Shown here one piece after another: positions 32,046 through 40,199 of a DNA stretch of 50,620 bases (position 1 is its first letter; each line of letters starts with the position of its first letter). Source of the DNA: Spirochaetales bacterium (GTDB lineage: Bacteria; Spirochaetota; Spirochaetia; DSM-27196; SLAA01); the NCBI GenBank assembly GCA_007127105.1, contig SLAA01000229.1, positions 1 through 50,620 of the forward strand. Direction: 5' to 3'. A program made the position numbers and the translations under genes. A model generated the notes under the pieces. The model was not told where the DNA came from. It ran no database searches and saw nothing but the letters and a program-made list of their open reading frames with translations.

Positions 32046-33575
32046 TCAAGCTCTAAACCGACGCCGCCGCATAATTCGGACTGTACCAAAAAGCACGACG
32101 AGACTCGGAATAATCACAATGTTTACCCACTGTGCAAAACGGACTACCGCGGCCCGTACCTCGGAACTCGCAAGACCGCTCAGTCGCAGGTCTGGTGCTG
32201 TGCGCCCAAACAGCTCTAACAGGTCGTCATCACCCGCGAGCCAATGAGCTGCTGCAGTCAGAAATCCAAGGTTCCGCATTGGATCCTCACCCAACTCCAG
32301 GAAGTCGCTGAAGGTGTATCCACCGCCTACCAATACTAACCTACCCTCCGCGCTCGCCTCTGAAACCGCGGGAAACTCACCGGAAAGCGCCATGACCACG
32401 CCTATGCGATCACCACCCTCACGCCAGACGCGTTCGTAGACGTCCGCTCCGAGCGCTGGGTTCGTTGCAAAGGGACTGTCCATGACCCGGCCCTCGTAGG
32501 ATGTCGTGAACAGCTGGGTCAAGCGCAGGCCTGAAGGAGCCTCACCAAACGGCTCTATACGACTTGGCCAGAACAGATCAAGACCTCCTACCGACTCGGA
32601 AAGGACGTGTCCTGGCGCGGCGTTGCGGGACCGCAACTCAATCCAGTGTGGATAGCTAACAAAACTCTCCGGTCCGCCGCCGGAGCCAGCTAAAGGCACC
32701 AGCATATGATATCGATCCAGCACTAACTCGCGTGAGACTCTGACTCCGTATCGCTCCAGCAGCAGGTCAAGGTCCGAGCGAGGGAGTTCACGCGCGGTGA
32801 GCTCGTCGTCCAGCTGCACATGGACACCCTCAACACTCAACTTGACGCCACCTCCAGCCGCGAGAAACTCCTCGATCCTGAGAACCGTTTCGGTACTCAG
32901 ATCCTTGTTTCCAAAAACGAAGAGCATGTCCGCCGAGTCCGGAATTGGGTCTCCGTCTTCGAGCAGACGCACCAGAAAACGTTCCGACAGTCGCAACAGT
33001 GCATTCTGATACGCGGAGCGGAGTTCAAGTTCCTGATTACCACTCAGAACAGCAATCTCAAACACGCGTTCGATCACCATCTCGTCCCATGCTGAGACTA
33101 GTTCATACTCAAGTTCCTCTGAGTTCAGTACAAAGGGCAGCACAGTATGAGCCTCACCATACTCAACAACGATACCGGAAAAAACAGTAATCAAGCTCTG
33201 GCTGTCCCTGTCGCTACCACTCAGTTGCTGCGGCTGTAACCCAAAATCCAGGGCAGTCTCCCGATTCTCCGGCTCACTTGCGTCCAGTACACTCAACTGT
33301 ACCAGGGGTGAGACAGCGGCAAACTCTTCAAGATACTCGCGAATGCGCTCCGGTTCAGCGCTGTAGGCCTCAAGCCGAGGACTCAGGAAGTAACGAATGT
33401 GGACCGGATTTTCCAGTTCCGCCAGCCGTCCCCGTGCAGCCGACGAAAGAGTATAGAGCTGTCCGCTTGTGAGATCTATGCGACCACTCAACTGAGAGCC
33501 CAGTATACCGGCTACCAGGAAAAGCAGGGGAAGGAGTCCAAGGTACACGAGCTTGTATCGGCTTGGTATAGGCAT
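32046..33575 (-). CDS. GldG-like ABC transporter auxiliary protein
   Basis: The 509-aa protein has an N-terminal transmembrane helix (LVYLGLLPLLFLVAGILG), a long extracytoplasmic domain beginning RIDLTSGQLYTLS and a C-terminal helix (IVIIPSLVVLFGTVRIM) with an Arg-rich tail. This is the layout and opening motif of the GldG / ABC-type auxiliary family. Genes for the permease and ATPase lie directly upstream (gap 1 base). Gliding is not implied; such exporters occur widely with unknown cargo. The operon ends 7 bases from a convergent gene with no terminator visible. Confidence 0.85.
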   Translation of the reverse strand: MPIPSRYKLVYLGLLPLLFLVAGILGSQLSGRIDLTSGQLYTLSSAARGRLAELENPVHIRYFLSPRLEAYSAEPERIREYLEEFAAVSPLVQLSVLDASEPENRETALDFGLQPQQLSGSDRDSQSLITVFSGIVVEYGEAHTVLPFVLNSEELEYELVSAWDEMVIERVFEIAVLSGNQELELRSAYQNALLRLSERFLVRLLEDGDPIPDSADMLFVFGNKDLSTETVLRIEEFLAAGGGVKLSVEGVHVQLDDELTARELPRSDLDLLLERYGVRVSRELVLDRYHMLVPLAGSGGGPESFVSYPHWIELRSRNAAPGHVLSESVGGLDLFWPSRIEPFGEAPSGLRLTQLFTTSYEGRVMDSPFATNPALGADVYERVWREGGDRIGVVMALSGEFPAVSEASAEGRLVLVGGGYTFSDFLELGEDPMRNLGFLTAAAHWLAGDDDLLELFGRTAPDLRLSGLASSEVRAAVVRFAQWVNIVIIPSLVVLFGTVRIMRRRRFRA

Positions 33576-33576
33576 A

Positions 33577-34299
33577 CTATGCGCGCCTCCGAGCTTCCAG
33601 AACCACAGAGGTCAAATAGAGGCAGAGAGACGTGAGCCACAGGTAGTACCACAACGCACGAAAATCCAGCACACCTCGGACGAATCCGTCAAAATGAGTA
33701 TCTAATGAAACATACCGAAGAACCCCGGCAAGGGGCCCAGGCAAGGTTAGTACAACCTCAAGGCGACCAATAAGGGTGAGTACCAGCAGGAGTCCAGCGG
33801 CACCGGTAAATGCGGTGCTTTGATTCGTACACAACACCGAAACGAAAAGGCCTAAGGCGACCGCCGTCCCCGAGATCAAAACAGTCCCAATGTACTCGGT
33901 CACGATCTGCCCAAGATCGAACTCCCCAAGCGGCATAAGCAAGAAGGCTACAGGGAGGGTCAGGAGCAACATGCACACAACAATGAGCATGGTGCCCAGA
34001 TACTTACCCACCACCAGCTCGATGCTACGGAGTGGTAGTGTCAGCAATAGCTCAGACGTGCCAAGTCGATACTCCTCAGCCCAGCCCTTCATGGTAAGGG
34101 CCGGGATTACCAGCACGAACAGTAAGGGCATAGCCGCGAAATACCCACGCAGGGTAGCTGTGTCACGTGCCAGGAACCCGTGAATAAGAAAGAACCACAG
34201 GGCGGCGGCGCTTAAGAGAAAGGCTGTTGCAATATACATGGGAGGGCTTGAGAACTGTATGCGAAGTTCCTTTTTCGTCAGTGCAAGCACGCCGGTCAT
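33577..34299 (-). CDS. ABC transporter permease, GldF-like
   Basis: The 240-aa membrane protein has six predicted transmembrane segments (for example YIATAFLLSAAALWFFLI, LLFVLVIPALTM and YLGTMLIVVCMLLLTLPVAFLLM). It also has the ABC-2 permease opening LTKKELRIQFSSPPMYI and the WAEEYRLGTSELLLTLP segment typical of this subfamily. It forms the channel of the exporter with the neighbouring ATPase. Its start overlaps the ATPase stop by 4 bases. Confidence 0.88.
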   Translation of the reverse strand: MTGVLALTKKELRIQFSSPPMYIATAFLLSAAALWFFLIHGFLARDTATLRGYFAAMPLLFVLVIPALTMKGWAEEYRLGTSELLLTLPLRSIELVVGKYLGTMLIVVCMLLLTLPVAFLLMPLGEFDLGQIVTEYIGTVLISGTAVALGLFVSVLCTNQSTAFTGAAGLLLVLTLIGRLEVVLTLPGPLAGVLRYVSLDTHFDGFVRGVLDFRALWYYLWLTSLCLYLTSVVLEARRRA

Positions 34300-35273
34300 G
34301 GGAGCACGTCCTCTGCGGTGAGAACTCGGAAGACCTCTTCAAGGCCTCCCTCCATGGGTTCCAACCTCGTCAACTTAAGCCCCTGCTTTGCGGCAAAATC
34401 AAAAAGCACCTGGGGCCCTTCCGCGTTCGGCTGCAACCGTACCACCAGCGCCCCGGTGCCTGGCTCCGGATCGAGTTCCGCCACGCCGGGCGTAGAGCTC
34501 AATGCCACCAGGATGTCGTCATTGTATCCCGAATCAAAGGCAACCCTGATACGTTCTCCGATACCAGACGAGAGTTCCCGCCGCAGGGTAGCTATATCAC
34601 CGCGCCCAACAACCCGGCCACGGTGCAGGATGACTGCGTCACTACAAACCGCCTCAATCTCACTCAACACATGACTTGAGACAAGCACGGTAGCATCATG
34701 TCCAAGTTCACGAATAAGCTCCCGCATTTCATGGGTCTGATTCGGATCAAGGGCCGAGGTAGGTTCATCAAGAATAAGCACCTGTGGCGAAGCTATGAGC
34801 GCCGCCCCAACCGCAACTCTCTGCTTATATCCGCGGGAGAGAGCTCCTATGGTTCGGTGCTTCACCTCAGAGATCCCCACCTTCTCTATCACCGACTCCA
34901 GCTGTTCCCGGTTACGATGCCGTCTAAGTCGTCTGGGTGAGGATTGCTTCCGGCTACTCGACTGCCCTCGCGCAGCCGAGACAAATTCCAGCAGCTCATA
35001 GGGCGTTAGTTCCGGGTACAGGGGAGCATTTTCGGGAACGTATCCAATTTTTGCCCGAGCCTGGGCTGGGTGTGCTGCGATATCGATCCCATCAATGAGA
35101 ACCGCACCGGCGTCCGGATACAGGTACCCGGTCAACAGTCGCATGAGGGTAGTCTTTCCTGCTCCATTTGGACCAAGCAGTCCGGTAACCCGCTGAGAAC
35201 TCAAGGAGAAACTCACCTGGTCTACCGCCGCAAGTTTGCCATAGCTCTTGCAGACATCTTGTACATCTATCAT
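34296..35273 (-). CDS. ABC transporter ATP-binding protein, GldA-like
   Basis: The 325-aa protein has Walker A GPNGAGKTTL, signature LSRGYKQRVAVG, Walker B VLILDEPTSALDP and the switch His in LVSSHVLSEIE. A C-terminal extension of about 100 residues matches that of the exporter-type ATPases paired with ABC-2 permeases. A basic stretch (SSSRKQSSPRRLRRHRNRE) is inserted before the signature helix and may be lineage-specific. It powers the exporter formed with the next two genes. It follows rnz by 6 bases. Confidence 0.93.
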   Translation of the reverse strand: MIDVQDVCKSYGKLAAVDQVSFSLSSQRVTGLLGPNGAGKTTLMRLLTGYLYPDAGAVLIDGIDIAAHPAQARAKIGYVPENAPLYPELTPYELLEFVSAARGQSSSRKQSSPRRLRRHRNREQLESVIEKVGISEVKHRTIGALSRGYKQRVAVGAALIASPQVLILDEPTSALDPNQTHEMRELIRELGHDATVLVSSHVLSEIEAVCSDAVILHRGRVVGRGDIATLRRELSSGIGERIRVAFDSGYNDDILVALSSTPGVAELDPEPGTGALVVRLQPNAEGPQVLFDFAAKQGLKLTRLEPMEGGLEEVFRVLTAEDVLP

Positions 35274-35279
35274 GAATAT

Positions 35280-36215
35280 CTACTCAATGTAAGGTATCGT
35301 AAGCACCATGCGATCTCTGGTAAGAAAACTCGCTGGAAAGATGTTTTGTGCCTCTTTGAGAAGAATTTTCAGTTGTCGGTCGGTGTATCGGGGCGAGTAG
35401 TGAATAAGCCCTACTCTCCTTACTCCCGCCTCTGCCGCAAGCCGTCCAGCATCCGAGGCGGTCATATGCCGCTTCTCGTGAGCGCTTTCCCTGAACTCAT
35501 CATGGAACATTCCCTCACAGATCAATAAATCTGAATCCTTAACTTCGGGAACGATACTCGGGAGATAGAGGCTGTCGGTGACGTATGACACCTTACGCCC
35601 CGGGCGTGTTGCACCTAACACCTGTTCGGGTTGAACCTGGACGCCGGACTCGAGCTCCACGGTTTCGCCTCGTTGCAACTGACCCCACTGTGGACCCCGG
35701 GGCACACCCAACGCAGTCGCAGTCTCCGGTGAAAAAACCCCTGGGCGTGAGTCCTCTTGGAGCACATAGCCCACACACACCTTCGTATGTCGTAGAGGAA
35801 TGGCTCGAACCTTAAACCCATCTCCTTCATACACCGTTTGCGCGACCGTTGGATCCTTGATCTCCTGTACAACGATATCGTAATTAATGTACATATCAAG
35901 CACTCGCCGGGCTGTATCAACATACTCTTTCACTCGTGGTGGCCCAATGATGTAGAGGGGTTCGCTCCGGTCAACCTGCGAAGAGAGCATAAGCATTCCG
36001 GGCAGTCCGGTTACGTGGTCGGCATGAGTGTGAGAGATGAAAATTGCGTTTATTTTTTTCCACTTTAGGTTCAGCGCGCGCAGTGAGACCTGTGTGCCTT
36101 CTCCGGCATCAAAGAGGAACAGGTCCCCCTCGCGACGCAACAGCATTGAGGTGAGATGGCGTCCCGGAAGCGGCATCATACCGCCGCACCCGAGAATAAA
36201 GGCTTCCATGTTCAT
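35280..36215 (-). CDS. rnz: Ribonuclease Z
   Basis: RNase Z removes the 3' trailer of tRNA precursors. The metallo-beta-lactamase motif SHTHADHVTGLPG (H-x-H-x-D-H), FDAGEGTQVSLR, the later metal Asp (VTDSLY), HMTASDAG and the final HYSPRY are all present. The 311-aa length is that of the short bacterial form. Two nearby ATGs (36215 and 36209) are possible. It is in the fabV-rnz-ABC operon, 12 bases after fabV, an unusual partner set. Confidence 0.95.
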   Translation of the reverse strand: MNMEAFILGCGGMMPLPGRHLTSMLLRREGDLFLFDAGEGTQVSLRALNLKWKKINAIFISHTHADHVTGLPGMLMLSSQVDRSEPLYIIGPPRVKEYVDTARRVLDMYINYDIVVQEIKDPTVAQTVYEGDGFKVRAIPLRHTKVCVGYVLQEDSRPGVFSPETATALGVPRGPQWGQLQRGETVELESGVQVQPEQVLGATRPGRKVSYVTDSLYLPSIVPEVKDSDLLICEGMFHDEFRESAHEKRHMTASDAGRLAAEAGVRRVGLIHYSPRYTDRQLKILLKEAQNIFPASFLTRDRMVLTIPYIE

Positions 36216-36227
36216 ATAATTTGTTAA

Positions 36228-37397
36228 TTAGATCTCTACATCGGCATCGTAGTCAACATTGTCAAAGCCAAAGCCGTGAATATTCAAGAAGGACTGTTGA
36301 TATCCGGTTATATCTGCCAGTTCGTCAACGTTCTCGGAGTTGACCAGTTCCCAACGCCGGGTAACTTCCTGCTGCACATCCTCACGCATCTCCCAGTCGT
36401 CCAGGCGAATGCGCCCCTGTTCGTCAACCGGCACCTGATCGCCAGCACACAGACGATCGGCCAACAGGCGATACATCTGCTCAATACAGTCCTCGTGCAG
36501 TCCCTTCTCTTTCATGACATTGAACAAAAGCGCGAAATACAAAGGCACGACCGGAATAACCGCGCTCGCACGGCTCACAACGGCCTTGTTGACCGAAACA
36601 TAAGCCGAACCGCCAATGGCTTCCTTTAGGTGCGTGTCGAGGGTATGCGCGGTGGCTTCCAAATGATCCTTGGCCGCACCAATTGTCCCGTCACGATAGA
36701 CCGGCTTGGTAAGCTCGGGGCCGATGTAGGAGTACGCGATAGCCTGGGCCCCCGGCGCAAGGGCGTCAGCCTCCATCAGTTTGTCCAGCCAGATGTTCCA
36801 GTCGTCGCCGCCCATAACGCGTACTGTAGACTCCACCTCAGCTTTGGAAGCGGGCTCTATTCGTACAGTTGTGATTTCTGAGTTCAGTGGATCTATGCTT
36901 TTGGACACAAATGGCTTAGAAAGTGGTTTGAGCGCACTCCGATACTGTTCGTGGGTGTCGGGGTCGGTGCGCACGCCAGCGGCAAGGCTGTAGATGACGA
37001 GATCGACCTGCCCGAGTTCAGCCTTGAGCCGCTTGATTGTCGCAGCTTTCATCTCATGCGAGAAGGCGTCTCCGTACAATGATATGCTCTTACGACCGGC
37101 TTCCTGTGCAAACTGGTCAAACGCATGGGTGCTGTACCAACCGACCGTACCGGTGCGTTTTCCAACCGGCCCGCGCTCGTAGGCAATACCAATGGTGTCG
37201 GCGTCCGAGCCAAAGGCAAATGCTATTCGGGACGCCAGACCGTAACCACCAGACGAACCGATAATAAGCACGCGCTTAGGCCCGTCAACCTTAGGCTGAG
37301 TCTTGATGTACTCTATTTGACGATGAACAAATTCCTTACATCCAACAGGGTGTGCGTTCATACATATGTTGTTCCGAACCATTGGTTTAACGATCAT
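36228..37397 (-). CDS. fabV: Trans-2-enoyl-CoA / enoyl-ACP reductase FabV (Ter)
   Basis: FabV/Ter reduces trans-2-enoyl thioesters with NADH in fatty-acid synthesis or butyrate-type fermentation. The 389-aa protein begins with the N-terminal segment MIVKPMVRNNICMNAHP and has the nucleotide-binding IGSSGGYGLASRIAFAFG. It also has the YSYIGPELT segment and the active-site Y-x8-K (YRDGTIGAAK). These match the Treponema denticola Ter enzyme pattern. No fab cluster is nearby. GGAAGG precedes the ATG. A divergent promoter region separates it from the hisD-like operon. Confidence 0.96.
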   Translation of the reverse strand: MIVKPMVRNNICMNAHPVGCKEFVHRQIEYIKTQPKVDGPKRVLIIGSSGGYGLASRIAFAFGSDADTIGIAYERGPVGKRTGTVGWYSTHAFDQFAQEAGRKSISLYGDAFSHEMKAATIKRLKAELGQVDLVIYSLAAGVRTDPDTHEQYRSALKPLSKPFVSKSIDPLNSEITTVRIEPASKAEVESTVRVMGGDDWNIWLDKLMEADALAPGAQAIAYSYIGPELTKPVYRDGTIGAAKDHLEATAHTLDTHLKEAIGGSAYVSVNKAVVSRASAVIPVVPLYFALLFNVMKEKGLHEDCIEQMYRLLADRLCAGDQVPVDEQGRIRLDDWEMREDVQQEVTRRWELVNSENVDELADITGYQQSFLNIHGFGFDNVDYDADVEI

Positions 37398-37481
37398 TTT
37401 TGCTTACCTTCCCAGTAGAAAATTGCTTAAGCTCACAAGCTACCCTAAGCGGGCGAAAAAGGCAACAACACCGCCCGGAGC

Positions 37482-37510
37482 TTGACCACGGACAGCCGAC
37501 TCTATACGAT
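37482..37510 (+). promoter_or_regulatory. Promoter of the hisD-like eight-gene operon
   Basis: TTGACC (37482-37487), 17-base spacer and TACGAT (37505-37510). A TTGGAGGG ribosome site follows before ATG 37548. Confidence 0.5.
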
Positions 37511-37547
37511 CAATTATTAACCATTGGGATACCTTGGAGGGAATACT

Positions 37548-38858
37548 ATGCAGATTGCGATGCGCCGATGGAGTCAGATTTCGGACGAAGAACGTGTACG
37601 GCTTCTAGCCAGGTCGGAACAAGATATCAACGCGGTAATGCCACAGATACAAGAGCTCATAGACATGGTGCGCGCCGAGGGCGATCAAGCCCTCTTACGC
37701 CTAACCGAGCGCTTTGACAAGGCTGATCTCTCACAACTTGGGCTGCGCGTCAACGAGTCCGAGTTCGAGTCCGCAGAGTCCGAGCTCCCAGAAGAGGTCA
37801 AGGAGGCACTCCGATACGCGGTTGAGAACGTCCGACGCTATCATGAGCCGCAGCACAGCACCACCATGTCGATGCAGGAGATACGGCCGGGTATTCTTGG
37901 TGGCGAGCGCTTTACGCCCATAGACTCGGTAGGTCTGTATGTGCCGGGCGGGCGCGGTAGTTTCCCCTCTATGCTGTACATGCTGGCCGTCCCAGCCAAG
38001 ATCGCCGGGGTACCGCGCATCGTCGTTGTTACTCCACCCCTTCCCGACGGCACCGTTGACCCGGCCTCGCTGTACGCTGCACGACTATGTGGTGTTGATG
38101 AGGTGTATCGTGTCGGCGGCGCCCAGGCCATTGCCGCGCTCGCCTTTGGTACCGAGACTATTCCCAAGGTTCTCAAACTTGAAGGCCCAGGTAGCATGTA
38201 TGTCACTGCGGCCAAGCGCCTGTTATCCGGTCATATTGATATTGGCATGCCAGCGGGTCCCTCGGAATCCATTGTGTTGGCAGACGAACAGGCAGACCCA
38301 TGGAAGGTGGCGCTCGATCTGCTGATAGAGGCCGAGCATGGGTCGGACAGTTCGGCAATCCTGGTCACTCACAGCACGGCTCTGGCCGAGGCGGTTGCGG
38401 CCATAGTCCCCGACATGGTAGCCGATGCCCCCGAGCCAAGACGCACCTTTTTGACCGACGTGCTCACCGGCTACGGTGGTATTCTCATTGCAGAGGATAT
38501 CCGAGAGTCGGCCGATATAGTGAACCAGTTTGCTCCAGAGCACCTGCAGATTCAGACAAAGGATCCTTTCCAAACCCTGAGCCTCATTCGCAATGCCTCA
38601 GAAATTCTCCTGGGTGAGCATGCAGCGTTTTCGCTGGCAAACTATGCGGCGGGAGCTAACGCTGTCCTACCGACCGGCGGAAATGCTCGCACGCACTCCC
38701 CTATATCGGTGCATAACTTCCAGAAGATGTCCTCGGTGGTCTACATCTCGGAAGATGCCCAGAAAGCCATGCAGAAACATGTAGTGCGGTTGGCTGACCA
38801 TGAGGGCTTTTACACCCATGCCGCGGCTTTGCGCAGGCGCAACGAGTCGCTCACCTAA
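37548..38858 (+). CDS. Histidinol dehydrogenase family protein with altered zinc ligands
   Basis: The 436-aa protein has the family signature GGAQAIAALAFGTETIPKV and the catalytic pair E331-H332 (FAPEHLQI). Against E. coli HisD, the zinc ligands His262 and His419 are kept (H264, H424), but Gln259 is Glu (E261, IEAEHG) and Asp360 is Asn (N365, ANYAAGANAVLPT). GPGN is GPGS. No other his gene is in the window, so it may oxidise another alcohol, as HisD homologues such as the sulfopropanediol dehydrogenase HpsN do. The start is set by TTGGAGGG before ATG 37548. It heads an eight-gene operon, and folC begins one base after its stop. Confidence 0.85.
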   Translation: MQIAMRRWSQISDEERVRLLARSEQDINAVMPQIQELIDMVRAEGDQALLRLTERFDKADLSQLGLRVNESEFESAESELPEEVKEALRYAVENVRRYHEPQHSTTMSMQEIRPGILGGERFTPIDSVGLYVPGGRGSFPSMLYMLAVPAKIAGVPRIVVVTPPLPDGTVDPASLYAARLCGVDEVYRVGGAQAIAALAFGTETIPKVLKLEGPGSMYVTAAKRLLSGHIDIGMPAGPSESIVLADEQADPWKVALDLLIEAEHGSDSSAILVTHSTALAEAVAAIVPDMVADAPEPRRTFLTDVLTGYGGILIAEDIRESADIVNQFAPEHLQIQTKDPFQTLSLIRNASEILLGEHAAFSLANYAAGANAVLPTGGNARTHSPISVHNFQKMSSVVYISEDAQKAMQKHVVRLADHEGFYTHAAALRRRNESLT

Positions 38859-40199
38859 GTGGAAACCAAGGAAAGCCCGGAACAGCACGCCGAACTTGCG
38901 TCAATCTTCGACGAGTTCGAGTCCTTCACCAATCTTGAGCATGGCGGCGGTGCCCAAACTCGGCACTACCGTCTGGAGCGAATGGAACGCTGGTTGGGTA
39001 TTCTTGGTAATCCTCAACAGCGATTCCGTGCCGTGCACATTGCTGGCTCCAAGGGTAAAGGCTCAACTGCGGCACTGATTGACGCTGTTCTGAGAGCTGG
39101 TGGTGAGACAGTTGGGCGCTATACATCACCTCATATTCAATCCTATCGCGAGAGAATTTGCATTCAAGGCGAACCTGCGCCCATGGAGTTGCTGCTGCCC
39201 ATACTGCGAGTTCTACGCAAGGAGTTCCGCCAAACCCAAATTGAGTACAGGCCAACCACTTTTGAGGCTCTCACCCTGGCAGCCTTCCTGTGCTTCGCCG
39301 AGGCCGGTCTTGACCGTGTTGTGGTTGAAACCGGCCTTGGAGGTCGACTAGATGCTACTAACCTGGTACTGCCTGAGTTGGTCGTGATCACACCCATTGA
39401 GCTTGAGCACACCGAGTACCTGGGCACAACTATTGCGGAAATTGCCTCAGAGAAGGCGGGAATCATTAAGGACGGCGTTCCGGTTGTCGTGGCCGCTCTG
39501 CGGCCAGAGGCCGGGGAGGTCGTCCGCCGCCGTGCTGAGGAGCGGGCCGCACCACTTAGCTTTCTTGCCCCGCGGCTCAAGACGCTCACTCGTAGTGCAC
39601 ACATCTCCGGTGATCTTCTTAAGATTGAACTTCAGGATCCCGAGCTGCGTATTCGTACTCGTTTGCAGATGCGGGGCCGGGTGCAGGCTCAGAACGCCGC
39701 CCTGGCTGCCCTGGCCGTGACGGAACTCATGCCCGAGCTCTCCACCGCCTGTATTGAGGCCGGACTGGCCTCGGCACGGCTACCCGCCCGCGGGGAACTC
39801 TTCCTCACCGCTCCACCAGTCATGCTTGATGGCGCACACACGCCGGACTCAGCGAACTCGGTGTACGAAACCTTTGGCGAGGTATTTCCGGGCCGCGCAA
39901 CCCTCATTTTTGGCGCGGTTGAGGGCAAGGACATTCGGGGAATGCTTGAGCGCCTGCCCGAGCAGTTCGGTCGGGTTATTATTTCGCGCCCTGGACGCTT
40001 CCGACCAAGCAATCCAGAAGGAATCCGCGCCCTGTGTCTCAGCCTGGGAAGAGACGCTGAGCTCATAGAAGAGCCTCACGCCGCCTTAGCCGCGGCACGT
40101 GAGTCCGGACTTCCCATACTTATCCTTGGCTCGTTCTTTCTTGCCGGTGAGTTTCGTCCCTTACTGACAGCTGAGGAAGGTGCGTCACCGTGTCCCTGA
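38859..40199 (+). CDS. folC: Folylpolyglutamate synthase / dihydrofolate synthase
   Basis: FolC adds glutamate to (dihydro)folate using ATP. The 446-aa protein has the P-loop HIAGSKGKGST, VVETGLGGRLDATN, the SEKAGIIK loop and the Mur-ligase C-terminal domain with LDGAHTPDS. It is a Mur-ligase-family relative of murD, five genes downstream. Start is GTG immediately after the hisD-like stop; no Shine-Dalgarno is visible, so translation is probably coupled. Its last 10 bases overlap the next gene. No other folate gene is nearby. Confidence 0.94.
   Translation: METKESPEQHAELASIFDEFESFTNLEHGGGAQTRHYRLERMERWLGILGNPQQRFRAVHIAGSKGKGSTAALIDAVLRAGGETVGRYTSPHIQSYRERICIQGEPAPMELLLPILRVLRKEFRQTQIEYRPTTFEALTLAAFLCFAEAGLDRVVVETGLGGRLDATNLVLPELVVITPIELEHTEYLGTTIAEIASEKAGIIKDGVPVVVAALRPEAGEVVRRRAEERAAPLSFLAPRLKTLTRSAHISGDLLKIELQDPELRIRTRLQMRGRVQAQNAALAALAVTELMPELSTACIEAGLASARLPARGELFLTAPPVMLDGAHTPDSANSVYETFGEVFPGRATLIFGAVEGKDIRGMLERLPEQFGRVIISRPGRFRPSNPEGIRALCLSLGRDAELIEEPHAALAAARESGLPILILGSFFLAGEFRPLLTAEEGASPCP

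Noticed and set aside
32046-35273. Gliding motility system
   Set aside because: Only the Gld-type ABC exporter is present; the other gliding genes are absent and this exporter family is widespread.
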